DNA of 64,000 nt, from the NCBI GenBank assembly GCA_019873655.1, contig JAIOAU010000015.1, positions 1 through 64,000 of the forward strand, given 5' to 3'. The stretch comes from Chloroflexota bacterium. Lineage in GTDB: Bacteria > Chloroflexota > Anaerolineae > Anaerolineales > Villigracilaceae. A program made the position numbers and the translations under genes. Position 1 is the stretch's first letter. The number at the start of each line of letters is the position of its first letter. This document shows positions 27,154 through 34,788 of this stretch, piece by piece. The notes below the pieces were generated by a model. The model saw only the letters and a list, made by a program, of their open reading frames with translations, was not told where the DNA came from and made no database searches.

Positions 27154-28428
27154 TCATTTCGATATCGCGGCTTGCAAATCCTCGAAGGAATCCATGCGGG
27201 CGATCGTTCGCAGGAACTCGGTCAGCGAACGGCTCTGCTGGCGCAGGGCGCGCACCGCCGGCCCGACCGGGTCCTCGCCCGCCGCCCCGCCGGGGACGTC
27301 GGCGTAGGCCCCGTAGAAGGCAAAGTAGGCCTGGTTGAGTTTGCGAATGGGGTAGCCGTTGAGCCAGAAAATCTGACGGCGTTCCTCCATGTAGGCTTCG
27401 GCCTCCTCGACGCGGCCCTCAGCCAGCAACTCATCGACGCGGACGCGAGTGGCGTGCATCTCGGCGCGGAAGTCGAAGCGCGGCCGGGGGACGCCCTGCG
27501 GCCAGAACGGACCGGCCGGCAAAGCGACCGCCGCGGCCGCATCATATTCGACCAGCAACTCGGGATAGAAGCGCGCCAGGACCATGCGGCCGATCTCTTT
27601 GCCGGCAATCGAAGCGGTCGTCTCGTTCATGGTGCGCAGTTCGGGCGAGGTTGCGTAGTTAACTCCCAGAGGATGCAGGTCCAGCCAGTTGTGAATCCAT
27701 TCGTGGGCGATCACATCCGCCAGCCAGTCCAGCGAGGTGGTGCGAGCCACCATGGTCGGATAAGCGCCAATGCCCCCCACCGGCACGACCAGCGAGGAGA
27801 CGTCCAGTTCGGCGTCGATCTGCGCTTCGAGGGCGGCTTGCTGGTCAATCGTAAGGTCGGGGACGAGAGAGACGACGGCTGCTTGCTCGATGCGGTCGCG
27901 GGGCGAGATGACCAGGTGCCAGGGCAAGGGGCTGATGTGAAACAACACCGGCGGGATGGGCTGGCCGCCAACGGTCAGATCGAGTTCGTCCAGCACCAGG
28001 CTGACCTGCGCTTCCAGCACAGACTCGGCCAGCGGGGCGAGCCGCTGCTGCTGGAGGTAGAGGTCGTCGAGTTCGGCGCGCAAGGGAGCAGAAACAGCCA
28101 GAGGGTCGGCGACGGCAGGATTGGCGTAGATCAGAGCGAGTTCGGATTCGGCCTGCAGGATGCGGTCGGTCAGGCGCAGATAGTCCAGGACCATCTGATG
28201 ACGGGCGTCGTCATCGAAGTAGTGCGGGCTGTGCAGGGCAGCCTGGCCGAACTTGACCGCCAGGGCGTCCAGCATCCATCCGGCGTGGTCGAATTCGATG
28301 TAGCGGGTGTAAAGATGAACGCGCTCGCCGATGGAGGCAGGAGGCGCGGGGACCCCGCTGCTCAACAGGCAGAGGAAGAAGATGAGGGTCGCGGCCAGGT
28401 TGATGGCGCGCTGGATGCGGGTGCGCAT
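27154..28428 (-). CDS. HEXXH-like putative secreted peptidase
   Basis: 424 residues with an N-terminal signal or anchor (AINLAATLIFFLCLLSSG). The zinc-type motif is VIAHEWIHNWLDLHP near residue 235, and NETTASIAGKEIG about 45 residues later would supply the third ligand Glu, as in gluzincins. The rest (EWIH aside) matches no family I know. The likely role is an envelope metallopeptidase; substrate unknown. The start is 8 bases before a -10, so the mRNA appears leaderless. Confidence 0.75.
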   Translation of the reverse strand: MRTRIQRAINLAATLIFFLCLLSSGVPAPPASIGERVHLYTRYIEFDHAGWMLDALAVKFGQAALHSPHYFDDDARHQMVLDYLRLTDRILQAESELALIYANPAVADPLAVSAPLRAELDDLYLQQQRLAPLAESVLEAQVSLVLDELDLTVGGQPIPPVLFHISPLPWHLVISPRDRIEQAAVVSLVPDLTIDQQAALEAQIDAELDVSSLVVPVGGIGAYPTMVARTTSLDWLADVIAHEWIHNWLDLHPLGVNYATSPELRTMNETTASIAGKEIGRMVLARFYPELLVEYDAAAAVALPAGPFWPQGVPRPRFDFRAEMHATRVRVDELLAEGRVEEAEAYMEERRQIFWLNGYPIRKLNQAYFAFYGAYADVPGGAAGEDPVGPAVRALRQQSRSLTEFLRTIARMDSFEDLQAAISK

Positions 28429-28435
28429 GGGGGCG

Positions 28436-28444
28436 ATTATAACA
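28436..28444 (-). promoter_or_regulatory. Extended -10 for a leaderless transcript
   Basis: TGTTATAAT on the minus strand ends 7 bases before the ATG at 28428. Transcription would begin at or within a base or two of the start codon. Confidence 0.6.
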
Positions 28445-28487
28445 AAAGAGGTTGCCCGGCTTGCAAGACGGCCGCCTTTCGACAAAA

Positions 28488-29618
28488 TCAGGCGAGGCAC
28501 TCGGCCAATCGCCGCAGACCTGCTTCGATTTCCGGCTCCGCGTAGAAGGAAAAACTCAAGCGCAGGTAGTCCCCCAGGCCGCCGCGGCCGGAGAAGAGCG
28601 CGCCGGGGCGGATGTCAACCTGCCGCGCCCGAGCCTGCTGGCGCAGAGCGACGGCGTCCACGCCCGGAAGGCGCGCCCAAAAGAAGAATCCGCCCTCGGG
28701 CGGGGTGTACTCGGCCGCCGGCAGGAGGCGGCGCAGGGCGGCGTCCATGAAGGCCAGGCGCTGACGGTACACGGCGCGGAGTTCCTCGATGTTCGCCGCC
28801 AGCCCGCCGCCCTCGATGACCTCGCGCACGACCGCCGAGGCGAACGGATTCATCCCGCCGCCGCTGTCGAGCAGGCCGCAGCCGACCAGACGTCGGATGA
28901 GGCCGGCCTCTGCCTGCAGCCACCCCAGGCGCAGGCCGGGGGCGAAGATTTTGGAGAAAGAATTGAGCGAGACGACCCGGCCGTTCCCGGCGTAAGCCGC
29001 CAGAGGCCGCGGCGGCAGGCGGTGGTAGCCCAGGAAGTGATAGACCTCATCGGCGACGAGCAGGAAGTCGTATTCGGCGGCCAGGTCGGCCAGGCGCGCC
29101 CGCCGCTCGGCCGAGAGAGTCCGGCCGGAGGGGTTTTGGAAGGTCGGGATGACATAGACCAGCCGCGGGCGGGCCTCTTTCAGCCGTTCTTCCAGCGCCT
29201 CGACCACCAGGCCGTCGGAGTCGGTTTCGAGGGAGAGAATGTTCAGGCCATGGTCGGCGAAGATGCGCAAGACCAGGAAGTAGGTCGGTTCTTCGACGAA
29301 AATGAGGTCGCCGGGACGGGTGAAGAGGGTGCAGAGCAGGTCGAGGCCGGCGGAAGCGCCGGAGGTGACGAAGAGGCTGTCGGGATCGACGGGGAAGCCG
29401 TAGCCGCGGCTCAGGAAGTCGGCCAGGGCGGCGCGGAAATAGGCGTTGCCCTGCTCCAGGCCGTATTGCAGGAAGGCCGGATCGCGGCGGGCGAAACAGT
29501 CGGCGGCGGCCCGACGCAGCCGGTCGAGCGGCAGCAGGTCGAAGGAAGGGTCGCCCAGACCGAGGTCGATCATGCCGGGCGGCAGGTTGATTTGGGTGAC
29601 GGGGAGAGGAAAGGTCAT
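28488..29618 (-). CDS. PLP-dependent aminotransferase, class I/II
   Basis: 376 residues, fold type I. The PLP lysine is in SLNSFSKIFAPGLRLGW and VADEVYHFLGY holds the Asp-Tyr pair; IPTFQNPSGRTLS is typical of the MocR/LysN-like subgroup, including 2-aminoadipate aminotransferases. Substrate is not determinable. No amino-acid pathway gene adjoins. Homology starts at MTFPLPVTQINLPPG, and the upstream open frame to 30011 is a shadow. Confidence 0.93.
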   Translation of the reverse strand: MTFPLPVTQINLPPGMIDLGLGDPSFDLLPLDRLRRAAADCFARRDPAFLQYGLEQGNAYFRAALADFLSRGYGFPVDPDSLFVTSGASAGLDLLCTLFTRPGDLIFVEEPTYFLVLRIFADHGLNILSLETDSDGLVVEALEERLKEARPRLVYVIPTFQNPSGRTLSAERRARLADLAAEYDFLLVADEVYHFLGYHRLPPRPLAAYAGNGRVVSLNSFSKIFAPGLRLGWLQAEAGLIRRLVGCGLLDSGGGMNPFASAVVREVIEGGGLAANIEELRAVYRQRLAFMDAALRRLLPAAEYTPPEGGFFFWARLPGVDAVALRQQARARQVDIRPGALFSGRGGLGDYLRLSFSFYAEPEIEAGLRRLAECLA

Positions 29619-29624
29619 GAGATA

Positions 29625-29633
29625 AGTATAACA
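29625..29633 (-). promoter_or_regulatory. Extended -10 for a leaderless aminotransferase mRNA
   Basis: TGTTATACT ends 6 bases before the aminotransferase ATG, leaving no space for a ribosome binding site. Confidence 0.55.
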
Positions 29634-29636
29634 AAA

Positions 29637-29665
29637 GGCAGGGACGAGGCGGCCTCGTCCCTGCC
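29637..29665 (-). terminator. Rho-independent terminator of the gltD-like gene
   Basis: Perfect 13-bp stem (GGCAGGGACGAGG / CCTCGTCCCTGCC), 3-base loop, then TTTTG on the minus strand. It separates the GltD-like gene from the aminotransferase. Confidence 0.88.
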
Positions 29666-29683
29666 GGTTTTTGTCTGGGAGAG

Positions 29684-31120
29684 TTACTTCGAGCGCAGGT
29701 ACTCGTCGATGGCCTTGGCCGTCTTGCGGCCGCCGACCATGGCGGTGACGACCAGGTCGGGGCCGGTGACGCAGTCGCCGGCGGAGAAGACGCCCTCGCG
29801 GGTGGTGGCGCCGGTCTCGCGGTCGACGACGGTGATCAGGCCCCAGTCGTGGGTCTCCAGGCCGGGGGTGGTCTCGCCGATGACCGGGTCGGGCCAGTAG
29901 CCGAGGGCTTTGATGGCGGTGTCCACGGCGATCGAGAAGTTCGAGCCTTCGACGGGGATCGGTTTGCGGCGGCCTTTGGCGTCGGGTTCGCCGAGTCTCA
30001 TTTCGATGCACTCAATGGCGGCCAGGCGGCCGTCCTCGCCGGCGATGAAGCGCACCGGCTGGGTCAGGAAGCGGAATTTCGCGCCTTCCTCTTTGGCCAG
30101 TTGACGGTCTTTTTTGCCGCCGGGCATTTCTTTCTCGGTGCGGCGGTAGAGGCAGGTGACCTCTTCAGCGCCCAGGCGCAGGGCCGAGCGCAGACAGTCG
30201 GAGGCGGTGTCGCCGCCGCCGATGACGACGACGCGCTTGCCGATCTGGGGCCGCTCGCGCATGTGTTCGGGCAAGAGCGAGAGGTCGGTGTTGGCGCGCA
30301 TCAGGAAGTCGGTCGCTTCGTAGACGCCGGGCAGGTCTTCGCCGGGGATGTCCATCTTGGCGTCGATGCCGACACCGACGCCGATGAAGACAGCGTCGAA
30401 GCCCTCTTTGAAGAGGTCGTCGATCGTCTTGTCCTTGCCGATGTAGGTGTTGCCCACGAACTGAGCGCCGGCCTTTTCGAAGTCGCCCCAGCGGCAGAAG
30501 AAGACATCTTTGGAGAGTTTGAAATTGGGAATGCCGTAGGTCAGCAGGCCGCCGGGGGCAGGTTTCGAGTCGAAGAAGGTGACCGAGTGGCCCATTTGGA
30601 GCAGTTGCTCGGCGCAGCCCAGGCTGGCCGGGCCAGCGCCGACCAGGGCGACCCTCTTGCCGGTCGGCTTTCCGACCGGGATGGAAACGCCCACGGTTTT
30701 GCGCTCGTAGCAGGTGACGAAGGTTTCCAGCGGGCCGCACAGGACCGGCTCGTGGGTCTTGTTGAGGACGCAGGAACCCTGGCAAAGTTGGTCGTGCGGG
30801 CAGACGCGCGAGCAGATTTCGGGCAGGGAGGAAGTCTGACGATAAAGTTGGGCGGCCTCCACATAGCGGCCCTGTTCGATCAGCCACATGGCGGAGGGGA
30901 TGTCGTTGTGGCAGGGGCAGGCCAGCATGCAGGGGGCCGGGTCAGGGCAATGGATGCAGCGCGAGGCCTCCAGCATGGCCCGGTCGGAATCGAGCGGGAT
31001 GACGACGTCGCCGAAGTCGCAGACGCGCTCCGAGGGCGGCCGCAGCGACAGGTCGTGGTAGGGCATGTAGACGCGCTGTTTGCGGTCAATTTCCAGATAT
31101 TCGCTCGGAATGGTTTGCAT
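29684..31120 (-). CDS. GltD-like FAD/NAD(P)H oxidoreductase
   Basis: 478 residues of the glutamate-synthase small-subunit family. N-terminal 4Fe-4S domain cysteines occur in CIHCPDPAPCMLACPCHN and CSRVCPHDQLCQGSC. FAD-binding VGAGPASLGCAEQ near 155, NAD(P)-binding VVIGGGDTASDC near 290, and the C-terminal EGVFSAGDC flavin motif follow. No gltB glutamate-synthase large subunit is in the window, so this may serve another partner (NfnB-type, dihydropyrimidine dehydrogenase-like or an unlinked GltB). Confidence 0.93.
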   Translation of the reverse strand: MQTIPSEYLEIDRKQRVYMPYHDLSLRPPSERVCDFGDVVIPLDSDRAMLEASRCIHCPDPAPCMLACPCHNDIPSAMWLIEQGRYVEAAQLYRQTSSLPEICSRVCPHDQLCQGSCVLNKTHEPVLCGPLETFVTCYERKTVGVSIPVGKPTGKRVALVGAGPASLGCAEQLLQMGHSVTFFDSKPAPGGLLTYGIPNFKLSKDVFFCRWGDFEKAGAQFVGNTYIGKDKTIDDLFKEGFDAVFIGVGVGIDAKMDIPGEDLPGVYEATDFLMRANTDLSLLPEHMRERPQIGKRVVVIGGGDTASDCLRSALRLGAEEVTCLYRRTEKEMPGGKKDRQLAKEEGAKFRFLTQPVRFIAGEDGRLAAIECIEMRLGEPDAKGRRKPIPVEGSNFSIAVDTAIKALGYWPDPVIGETTPGLETHDWGLITVVDRETGATTREGVFSAGDCVTGPDLVVTAMVGGRKTAKAIDEYLRSK

Positions 31121-31295
31121 GGCATCTCTCCTGCACTAACAATAATCAATCCTTACCGTTGTCATCATAATAATCAAATTCAGTCAAGGCAGACAGGCGA
31201 AAATGTCATCTCTGCATGCGACAATAATCACAAAGATTAATGCGTTTGTCATAGTCGTCAGACGGCCTCTCGAAGAGGCTGGGAACGCCGAAGGC
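31121..31295. promoter_or_regulatory. AT-rich control region of the gltD-like gene
   Basis: 175 bases of clearly lower GC. ACAATAATCA occurs exactly at 31139-31148 and 31221-31230, with ATAATAATCA at 31167-31176; these may be repressor or activator sites. A short hairpin (GCCTCT CGA AGAGGC, 31265-31279) lies next to the galK stop and could end the trpS-dtd-galK message, though without a T-run. No confident -35/-10 pair was found. Confidence 0.4.
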
Positions 31296-32438
31296 TCAGC
31301 GGGAGAGTTGGGAAGCCCCGTCAACGGCCGCGCAGATGTATCCCTGACCCTCCAGGCCGGTTGATCGACGGTAGGCGCGAATCACCTGGTCGGTGAAGCG
31401 GCGCGCCCCCTTTGCCTGGACGAGGGCGACGGCGCAGCCGCCGAACCCGGCGCCGGTCATGCGCGCTCCCAGGCAGGCCGGATGACGGCGAGCCAGGGCC
31501 ACCATCTGGTCGAGGGCTGGCGAGGAGACCTCGAAATCGTCGCGCAGGCTGGCGTGACTCTGGTCGAGCAGGCGGCCCAGGGAGAGGGCGTCGCCGCGGC
31601 GCATGGCCTCGACCGCCTGCAGGACGCGGTCGTTTTCGCTGATCACATGGCGGGCGCGCCGAAAGGCAACTTCGTCCAGGTCGGCGGCGCAACGCGCCAG
31701 GTCGGCCGGGGCGGCGTCGCGCAGGGCGGGGACGCCCAGGCTGCGGGCGGCCGCTTCGCACTGACGGCGGCGTTCGTTGTAGGCCGAGTCGACCAGGCCG
31801 CGGCGGGTGGCGGTGTCGAGTACGACGACGGCCGTCTGGGGAGGCAGGGGGATGTGTTCGTAGTCCAGGCTGCGGCAGTCGAGGAAGAGGGCGTGTCCGG
31901 CGCGGGCGGCGGCCGAGGCCATCTGATCCATGATTCCGCAGCGGACGCCGACCCATTCGTTCTCGGCTTTCTGCGCCAGGCGGGCCATGCGCGGCGGGTC
32001 CCAGGGCAGGGCCGAAACGGCAGCGAAGGCGCGCGCCGCGGCCAGTTCGACTGCCGCCGAGGAGGACAGGCCGGCGCCGCGCGGGATGTCGCCTACCAGG
32101 ACGCCCTCCCAGCCGCTCAGGGAAAAGCCCTCGCCCTGGAGCGCCCAGGCCACGCCCTTGAGGTACTCGGCCCAGGCGGTTTCGCCGCGCTCCAGGCGGT
32201 CGAGGTCGAAGTCAGCGGTCTGGTCGTAATCCAGGGCGTGGACGAGCAGGCGGCGGTCGGAGCGCGGCCGCAGGGCGATGGTCACGGCCCGGTCAATGGC
32301 GATGGGCAGGACGAAGCCGTCGTTGTAGTCGGTGTGTTCGCCGATCAGGTTGACCCGGCCCGGGGCGCGGACGAAGAAGGTCGGACGAGCATGGAAGCGA
32401 GCCTGGAAGGTCTTCTCGATGAAAGCAAGGGGAATCAT
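31296..32438 (-). CDS. galK: Galactokinase
   Basis: GHMP kinase that phosphorylates galactose to galactose 1-phosphate. 380 residues. Galactose signature GRVNLIGEHTDYNDGFVLP, ATP loop PRGAGLSSSAAVELA and C-terminal GARMTGAGFGGCAVAL are all present. It begins 3 bases after the dtd stop. No galT or galE adjoins, but GH2/GH4 and sugar-kinase genes lie at the far end of the window. Confidence 0.95.
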   Translation of the reverse strand: MIPLAFIEKTFQARFHARPTFFVRAPGRVNLIGEHTDYNDGFVLPIAIDRAVTIALRPRSDRRLLVHALDYDQTADFDLDRLERGETAWAEYLKGVAWALQGEGFSLSGWEGVLVGDIPRGAGLSSSAAVELAAARAFAAVSALPWDPPRMARLAQKAENEWVGVRCGIMDQMASAAARAGHALFLDCRSLDYEHIPLPPQTAVVVLDTATRRGLVDSAYNERRRQCEAAARSLGVPALRDAAPADLARCAADLDEVAFRRARHVISENDRVLQAVEAMRRGDALSLGRLLDQSHASLRDDFEVSSPALDQMVALARRHPACLGARMTGAGFGGCAVALVQAKGARRFTDQVIRAYRRSTGLEGQGYICAAVDGASQLSR

Positions 32439-32441
32439 GGA

Positions 32442-32879
32442 TTATTTTTCGAGCCAGATGGTCACCGGCCCATCGTTGTGGATTTCGACCAGCATATGAG
32501 CGCCGAAAACGCCCGTCTGGGTGGGAACGCCCTGCCCGGCCAGGAGAGCCGCGAACCGTTCGACCAGCGGGGCGGCCTGTTCGGGCGGGGCGGCGTCGGT
32601 GAAGGACGGACGGCGGCCTTTGCGCGTGTCGGCGTAGAGGGTAAACTGCGAGACGACGAGGGCCTGCCCGCCCACGTCCTGGATGGATAGATTGGTCTTG
32701 CCTTGCTGGTCTTCGAAGATGCGCAGGCCGGCGATCTTCTCGGCCAGGAAAGCCGCCTCCGCTTCGCTGTCCGCATGGCCGACGCCGAGCAGGATGACCA
32801 GGCCGCGCCCGATGGCGGCGACCGTCTTCCCCTCGACGACCACTTTGGCAGAGGCGACTCGTTGCAGCAGGGCGCGCAT
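32442..32879 (-). CDS. dtd: D-aminoacyl-tRNA deacylase
   Basis: 145 residues, the normal DTD size. [15 protein letters not shown], the catalytic SQFTLYAD with following TRKGRRPSF, and the [20 protein letters not shown]-terminal stretch (Gly-cisPro type NxGPVT motif) identify it. Removes D-amino acids and achiral mischarges from tRNA. Sits 14 bases after trpS, forming a tRNA-quality pair. Confidence 0.95.
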   Translation of the reverse strand: MRALLQRVASAKVVVEGKTVAAIGRGLVILLGVGHADSEAEAAFLAEKIAGLRIFEDQQGKTNLSIQDVGGQALVVSQFTLYADTRKGRRPSFTDAAPPEQAAPLVERFAALLAGQGVPTQTGVFGAHMLVEIHNDGPVTIWLEK

Positions 32880-32893
32880 GGGGGAGGACAGCC

Positions 32894-33880
32894 CTAGGGC
32901 AGAGGAATGGCGGCGCGGACCTCGCGCATGGTCTGTTCGGCGATGACGCGGGCGCGGGATGCGCCGTCGGCCAGCACGTCGCGGACGTAGTCCGGCCGGG
33001 CGGCCAGGTCGGCCCGCCGGGCGCGGAAGGGTTCGAGGGCGCGGTTGAGGTTTTCGGCGAAGCGTTTCTTGCAGTCCACGCAGCCGATTCCGGCGCGTCG
33101 GCACTCGACGTTGATCATCTGCACTTCCTCAGCCGGGGTGAAGACCTTGTGCATCGAGAAGACGTTGCAGACATCGGGGTTGCCGGGGTCGCTGCGCTTG
33201 ATGCGCTGAGGGTCGGTGACCATCATCATGACGCGCTGGCGGGTCTCTTCGGGGGTCAGCGCCAGCTCGATGTGATTGTCGAGGCTCTTGCTCATCTTCT
33301 CTTTGCCGTCGATGCCGAGCACTTTGGGGACTTCGGTGGTCTTCATCGCCGGTTCGATGAGCACGTTCGTGTTGAAACGGTAGTTGAACGAGCGCACGAT
33401 TTCGCGGGTGAATTCGATGTGAGGCGCCTGGTCGATGCCGACCGGGACAAAGTCGGTCTTGTAGAGGACGATGTCCGCGGCCATCAGCACTGGATAGCCG
33501 ACCAGCCCGTAGTTGACGTTGTTGGGGTTCTGGCGCACTTTCTCTTTGAAGGTGGGCAGGTCGGTCAGTTTGCCGAGCGGCGTGACCATCGAGAGGATGG
33601 TGTGCAGTTCCATCACCTGGGGAACATGCGATTGCACGAACAGAATCGTCTCCTCGGGGCGGATGCCGGCGGCAAGCAGGTCGAAGGCCATCTCGTAGGT
33701 GTTTTGCCTGAGATTGACCGTGTCTTCGATGGTGGTCAAGGCATGGATGTCCACGATGCAATAGACGCAGTCGTGTTCATCCTGCAGCGCAACGTAGTTC
33801 TGGATCGCGCCCAGGTAATTGCCCAGATGAGAACGTCCGGTAGGACGAATGCCGGAGAAAACGCGGCCTTTCTTGGTCAT
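32894..33880 (-). CDS. trpS: Tryptophanyl-tRNA synthetase
   Basis: 328 residues, class Ic synthetase. HIGH-equivalent is [15 protein letters not shown] is exact ([10 protein letters not shown]), and [17 protein letters not shown] plus [12 protein letters not shown] bind tryptophan and ATP. First gene of trpS-dtd-galK. Confidence 0.97.
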   Translation of the reverse strand: MTKKGRVFSGIRPTGRSHLGNYLGAIQNYVALQDEHDCVYCIVDIHALTTIEDTVNLRQNTYEMAFDLLAAGIRPEETILFVQSHVPQVMELHTILSMVTPLGKLTDLPTFKEKVRQNPNNVNYGLVGYPVLMAADIVLYKTDFVPVGIDQAPHIEFTREIVRSFNYRFNTNVLIEPAMKTTEVPKVLGIDGKEKMSKSLDNHIELALTPEETRQRVMMMVTDPQRIKRSDPGNPDVCNVFSMHKVFTPAEEVQMINVECRRAGIGCVDCKKRFAENLNRALEPFRARRADLAARPDYVRDVLADGASRARVIAEQTMREVRAAIPLP

Positions 33881-33915
33881 TGTTGCCTCATCGAGAAAAG
33901 GAAGTTTGTGGAAAA

Positions 33916-33924
33916 ATTATAACA
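33916..33924 (-). promoter_or_regulatory. Extended -10 of trpS
   Basis: TGTTATAAT on the minus strand, 35 bases before the trpS ATG. Confidence 0.55.
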
Positions 33925-33975
33925 TACCGAACTTCCGCCGCCTGTTGATTGTCCAGCCGTCAGGAGGGGAGGGCT

Positions 33976-34037
33976 TTCTATCGGCCTGCGCTTCGCCTGG
34001 GCCGCGAAGCGGAGTCAGGTAGAAGCGCGTGTTGGGC
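33976..34037 (-). other. attC-like recombination site 2
   Basis: 62 bases. On the minus strand it starts with GCCCAAC (RYYYAAC core) and contains imperfectly paired arms (GCGCTTCTACCTG / CAGGCGAAGCGC, one extra base on one side) around a CCGCTTCGCGG loop, as attC sites do. The outer right end is GATAGAA rather than GTTRRRY. 42 of the 48 internal bases match site 1. Confidence 0.85.
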
Positions 34038-34323
34038 GGCTTTTCGATTTGCCTGATGATTTTGCTTCGCCTTCGATTTGCGCCCATACTTCATCATGGC
34101 TTAATCCACCCGTCTCTTGGATACGCTTTTCCGCTTTATCCAACAATGCTTGAAACTTGGGCGAAATTGCCAGCATGAGACGTTCTAAATCGTCCTCATC
34201 CGAAATACCCATCATTACCGCAACGGGCCTGCCGTTTTTGGTCACGATAACGGGAGCCGTTTGCAGTTGCTTAATATAGGCGCTAAAACGTGCTTTGACA
34301 TCCGCAAGCGGGGCAATATTCAT
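34015..34323 (-). CDS. Phd/YefM-type antitoxin
   Basis: 102 residues. MNIAPLADVKARFSAYIKQL and PVIVTKNGRPVAVMMG are the Phd/YefM DNA-binding half, followed by a helical acidic toxin-binding tail. It follows the toxin with an ATGA overlap (34323-34320), so the order is toxin first. The last six or so codons fall inside attC site 2 and give the basic tail SRPTRAST. Confidence 0.88.
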   Translation of the reverse strand: MNIAPLADVKARFSAYIKQLQTAPVIVTKNGRPVAVMMGISDEDDLERLMLAISPKFQALLDKAEKRIQETGGLSHDEVWAQIEGEAKSSGKSKSRPTRAST

Positions 34324-34640
34324 AGTTTCACTTCCTTTCCACCGATATACAATCGCTCTCGAATCTTGATACCTATTGCCAGAATATGCACCTCTGCTTT
34401 CTCTGGGTAGATGCTGTAGAACAAGCGAAACTCGTTGTTTGCGCCAAAGCGTAATTCCCACCGCGCGCCGAAAATGGTGGCTCTGATGAGTTGCTTGCGA
34501 TTACGATTTTCTACATCTGGCTCAAATACAAGTTGTTGCTCAATCGTCTCACGGATAAGCGAATGATACTTCCGTTCAATAGACCGCATGTGCACGATGA
34601 ATTCTGGATCGTAGATCAGGTGAAAGCGTCTGTCGGTCAT
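34320..34640 (-). CDS. RelE/ParE-superfamily toxin
   Basis: 106 residues from MTDRRFHLIYDPEF. The beta-sheet end (ARWELRFGANNEFRLFYSIY, then VHILAIG) and N-terminal helices (FIVHMRSIERKYHSLIRETI) match RelE/ParE toxins, which are mRNA interferases or gyrase poisons. Longer frame beginning TTG at 34661 overlaps the promoter -10, so ATG 34640 is chosen. First gene of a toxin-antitoxin pair in cassette 2. Confidence 0.85.
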   Translation of the reverse strand: MTDRRFHLIYDPEFIVHMRSIERKYHSLIRETIEQQLVFEPDVENRNRKQLIRATIFGARWELRFGANNEFRLFYSIYPEKAEVHILAIGIKIRERLYIGGKEVKL

Positions 34641-34641
34641 A

Positions 34642-34678
34642 TTGACTAATATTATAGTCAAAATATGCCGCTTGTCAA
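34642..34678 (-). promoter_or_regulatory. Cassette-borne promoter and operator
   Basis: TTGACA (34678-34673), 16-base spacer, TATAAT (34656-34651) on the minus strand, an almost ideal sigma-70 promoter. The inverted repeat TTGACT / AGTCAA (34642-34661) spans the -10 and would suit autorepression by the toxin-antitoxin complex. Transcription would start only about 4 bases before the toxin ATG. Confidence 0.8.
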
Positions 34679-34726
34679 TCTCCTGACCGCCTGATGGAAT
34701 TATCCTGGTCTTTTACAACTCTAGCC

Positions 34727-34788
34727 GCCCAACGGCTTGCACTTCGCCTGCGCCGCGAAGCGGCATCAGGTGGAAGCGCGTGTTAGCC
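34727..34788 (-). other. attC-like recombination site 1
   Basis: 62 bases. On the minus strand: GGCTAAC at the R'' end, inner arms GCGCTTCCACCTG / CAGGCGAAGTGC with an extra-helical base, loop CCGCTTCGCGG, and GTTGGGC (perfect GTTRRRY) at the R' end, which belongs to cassette 2. It follows the GIY-YIG gene stop by 14 bases. Confidence 0.88.

Larger units (their letters stand above)
33982..34732 (-). mobile_element. Integron-type gene cassette 2 (toxin-antitoxin)
   Basis: Runs from TTGGGC (34732) to the G of attC site 2 (33982). Its own 5' end, G plus TTGGGC, is the exact complement of its 7-base R'' box (GCCCAAC). That is the relation expected in a cassette circle. Holds a toxin-antitoxin pair with its own promoter; GC is visibly below the flanks. 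Confidence 0.82.
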
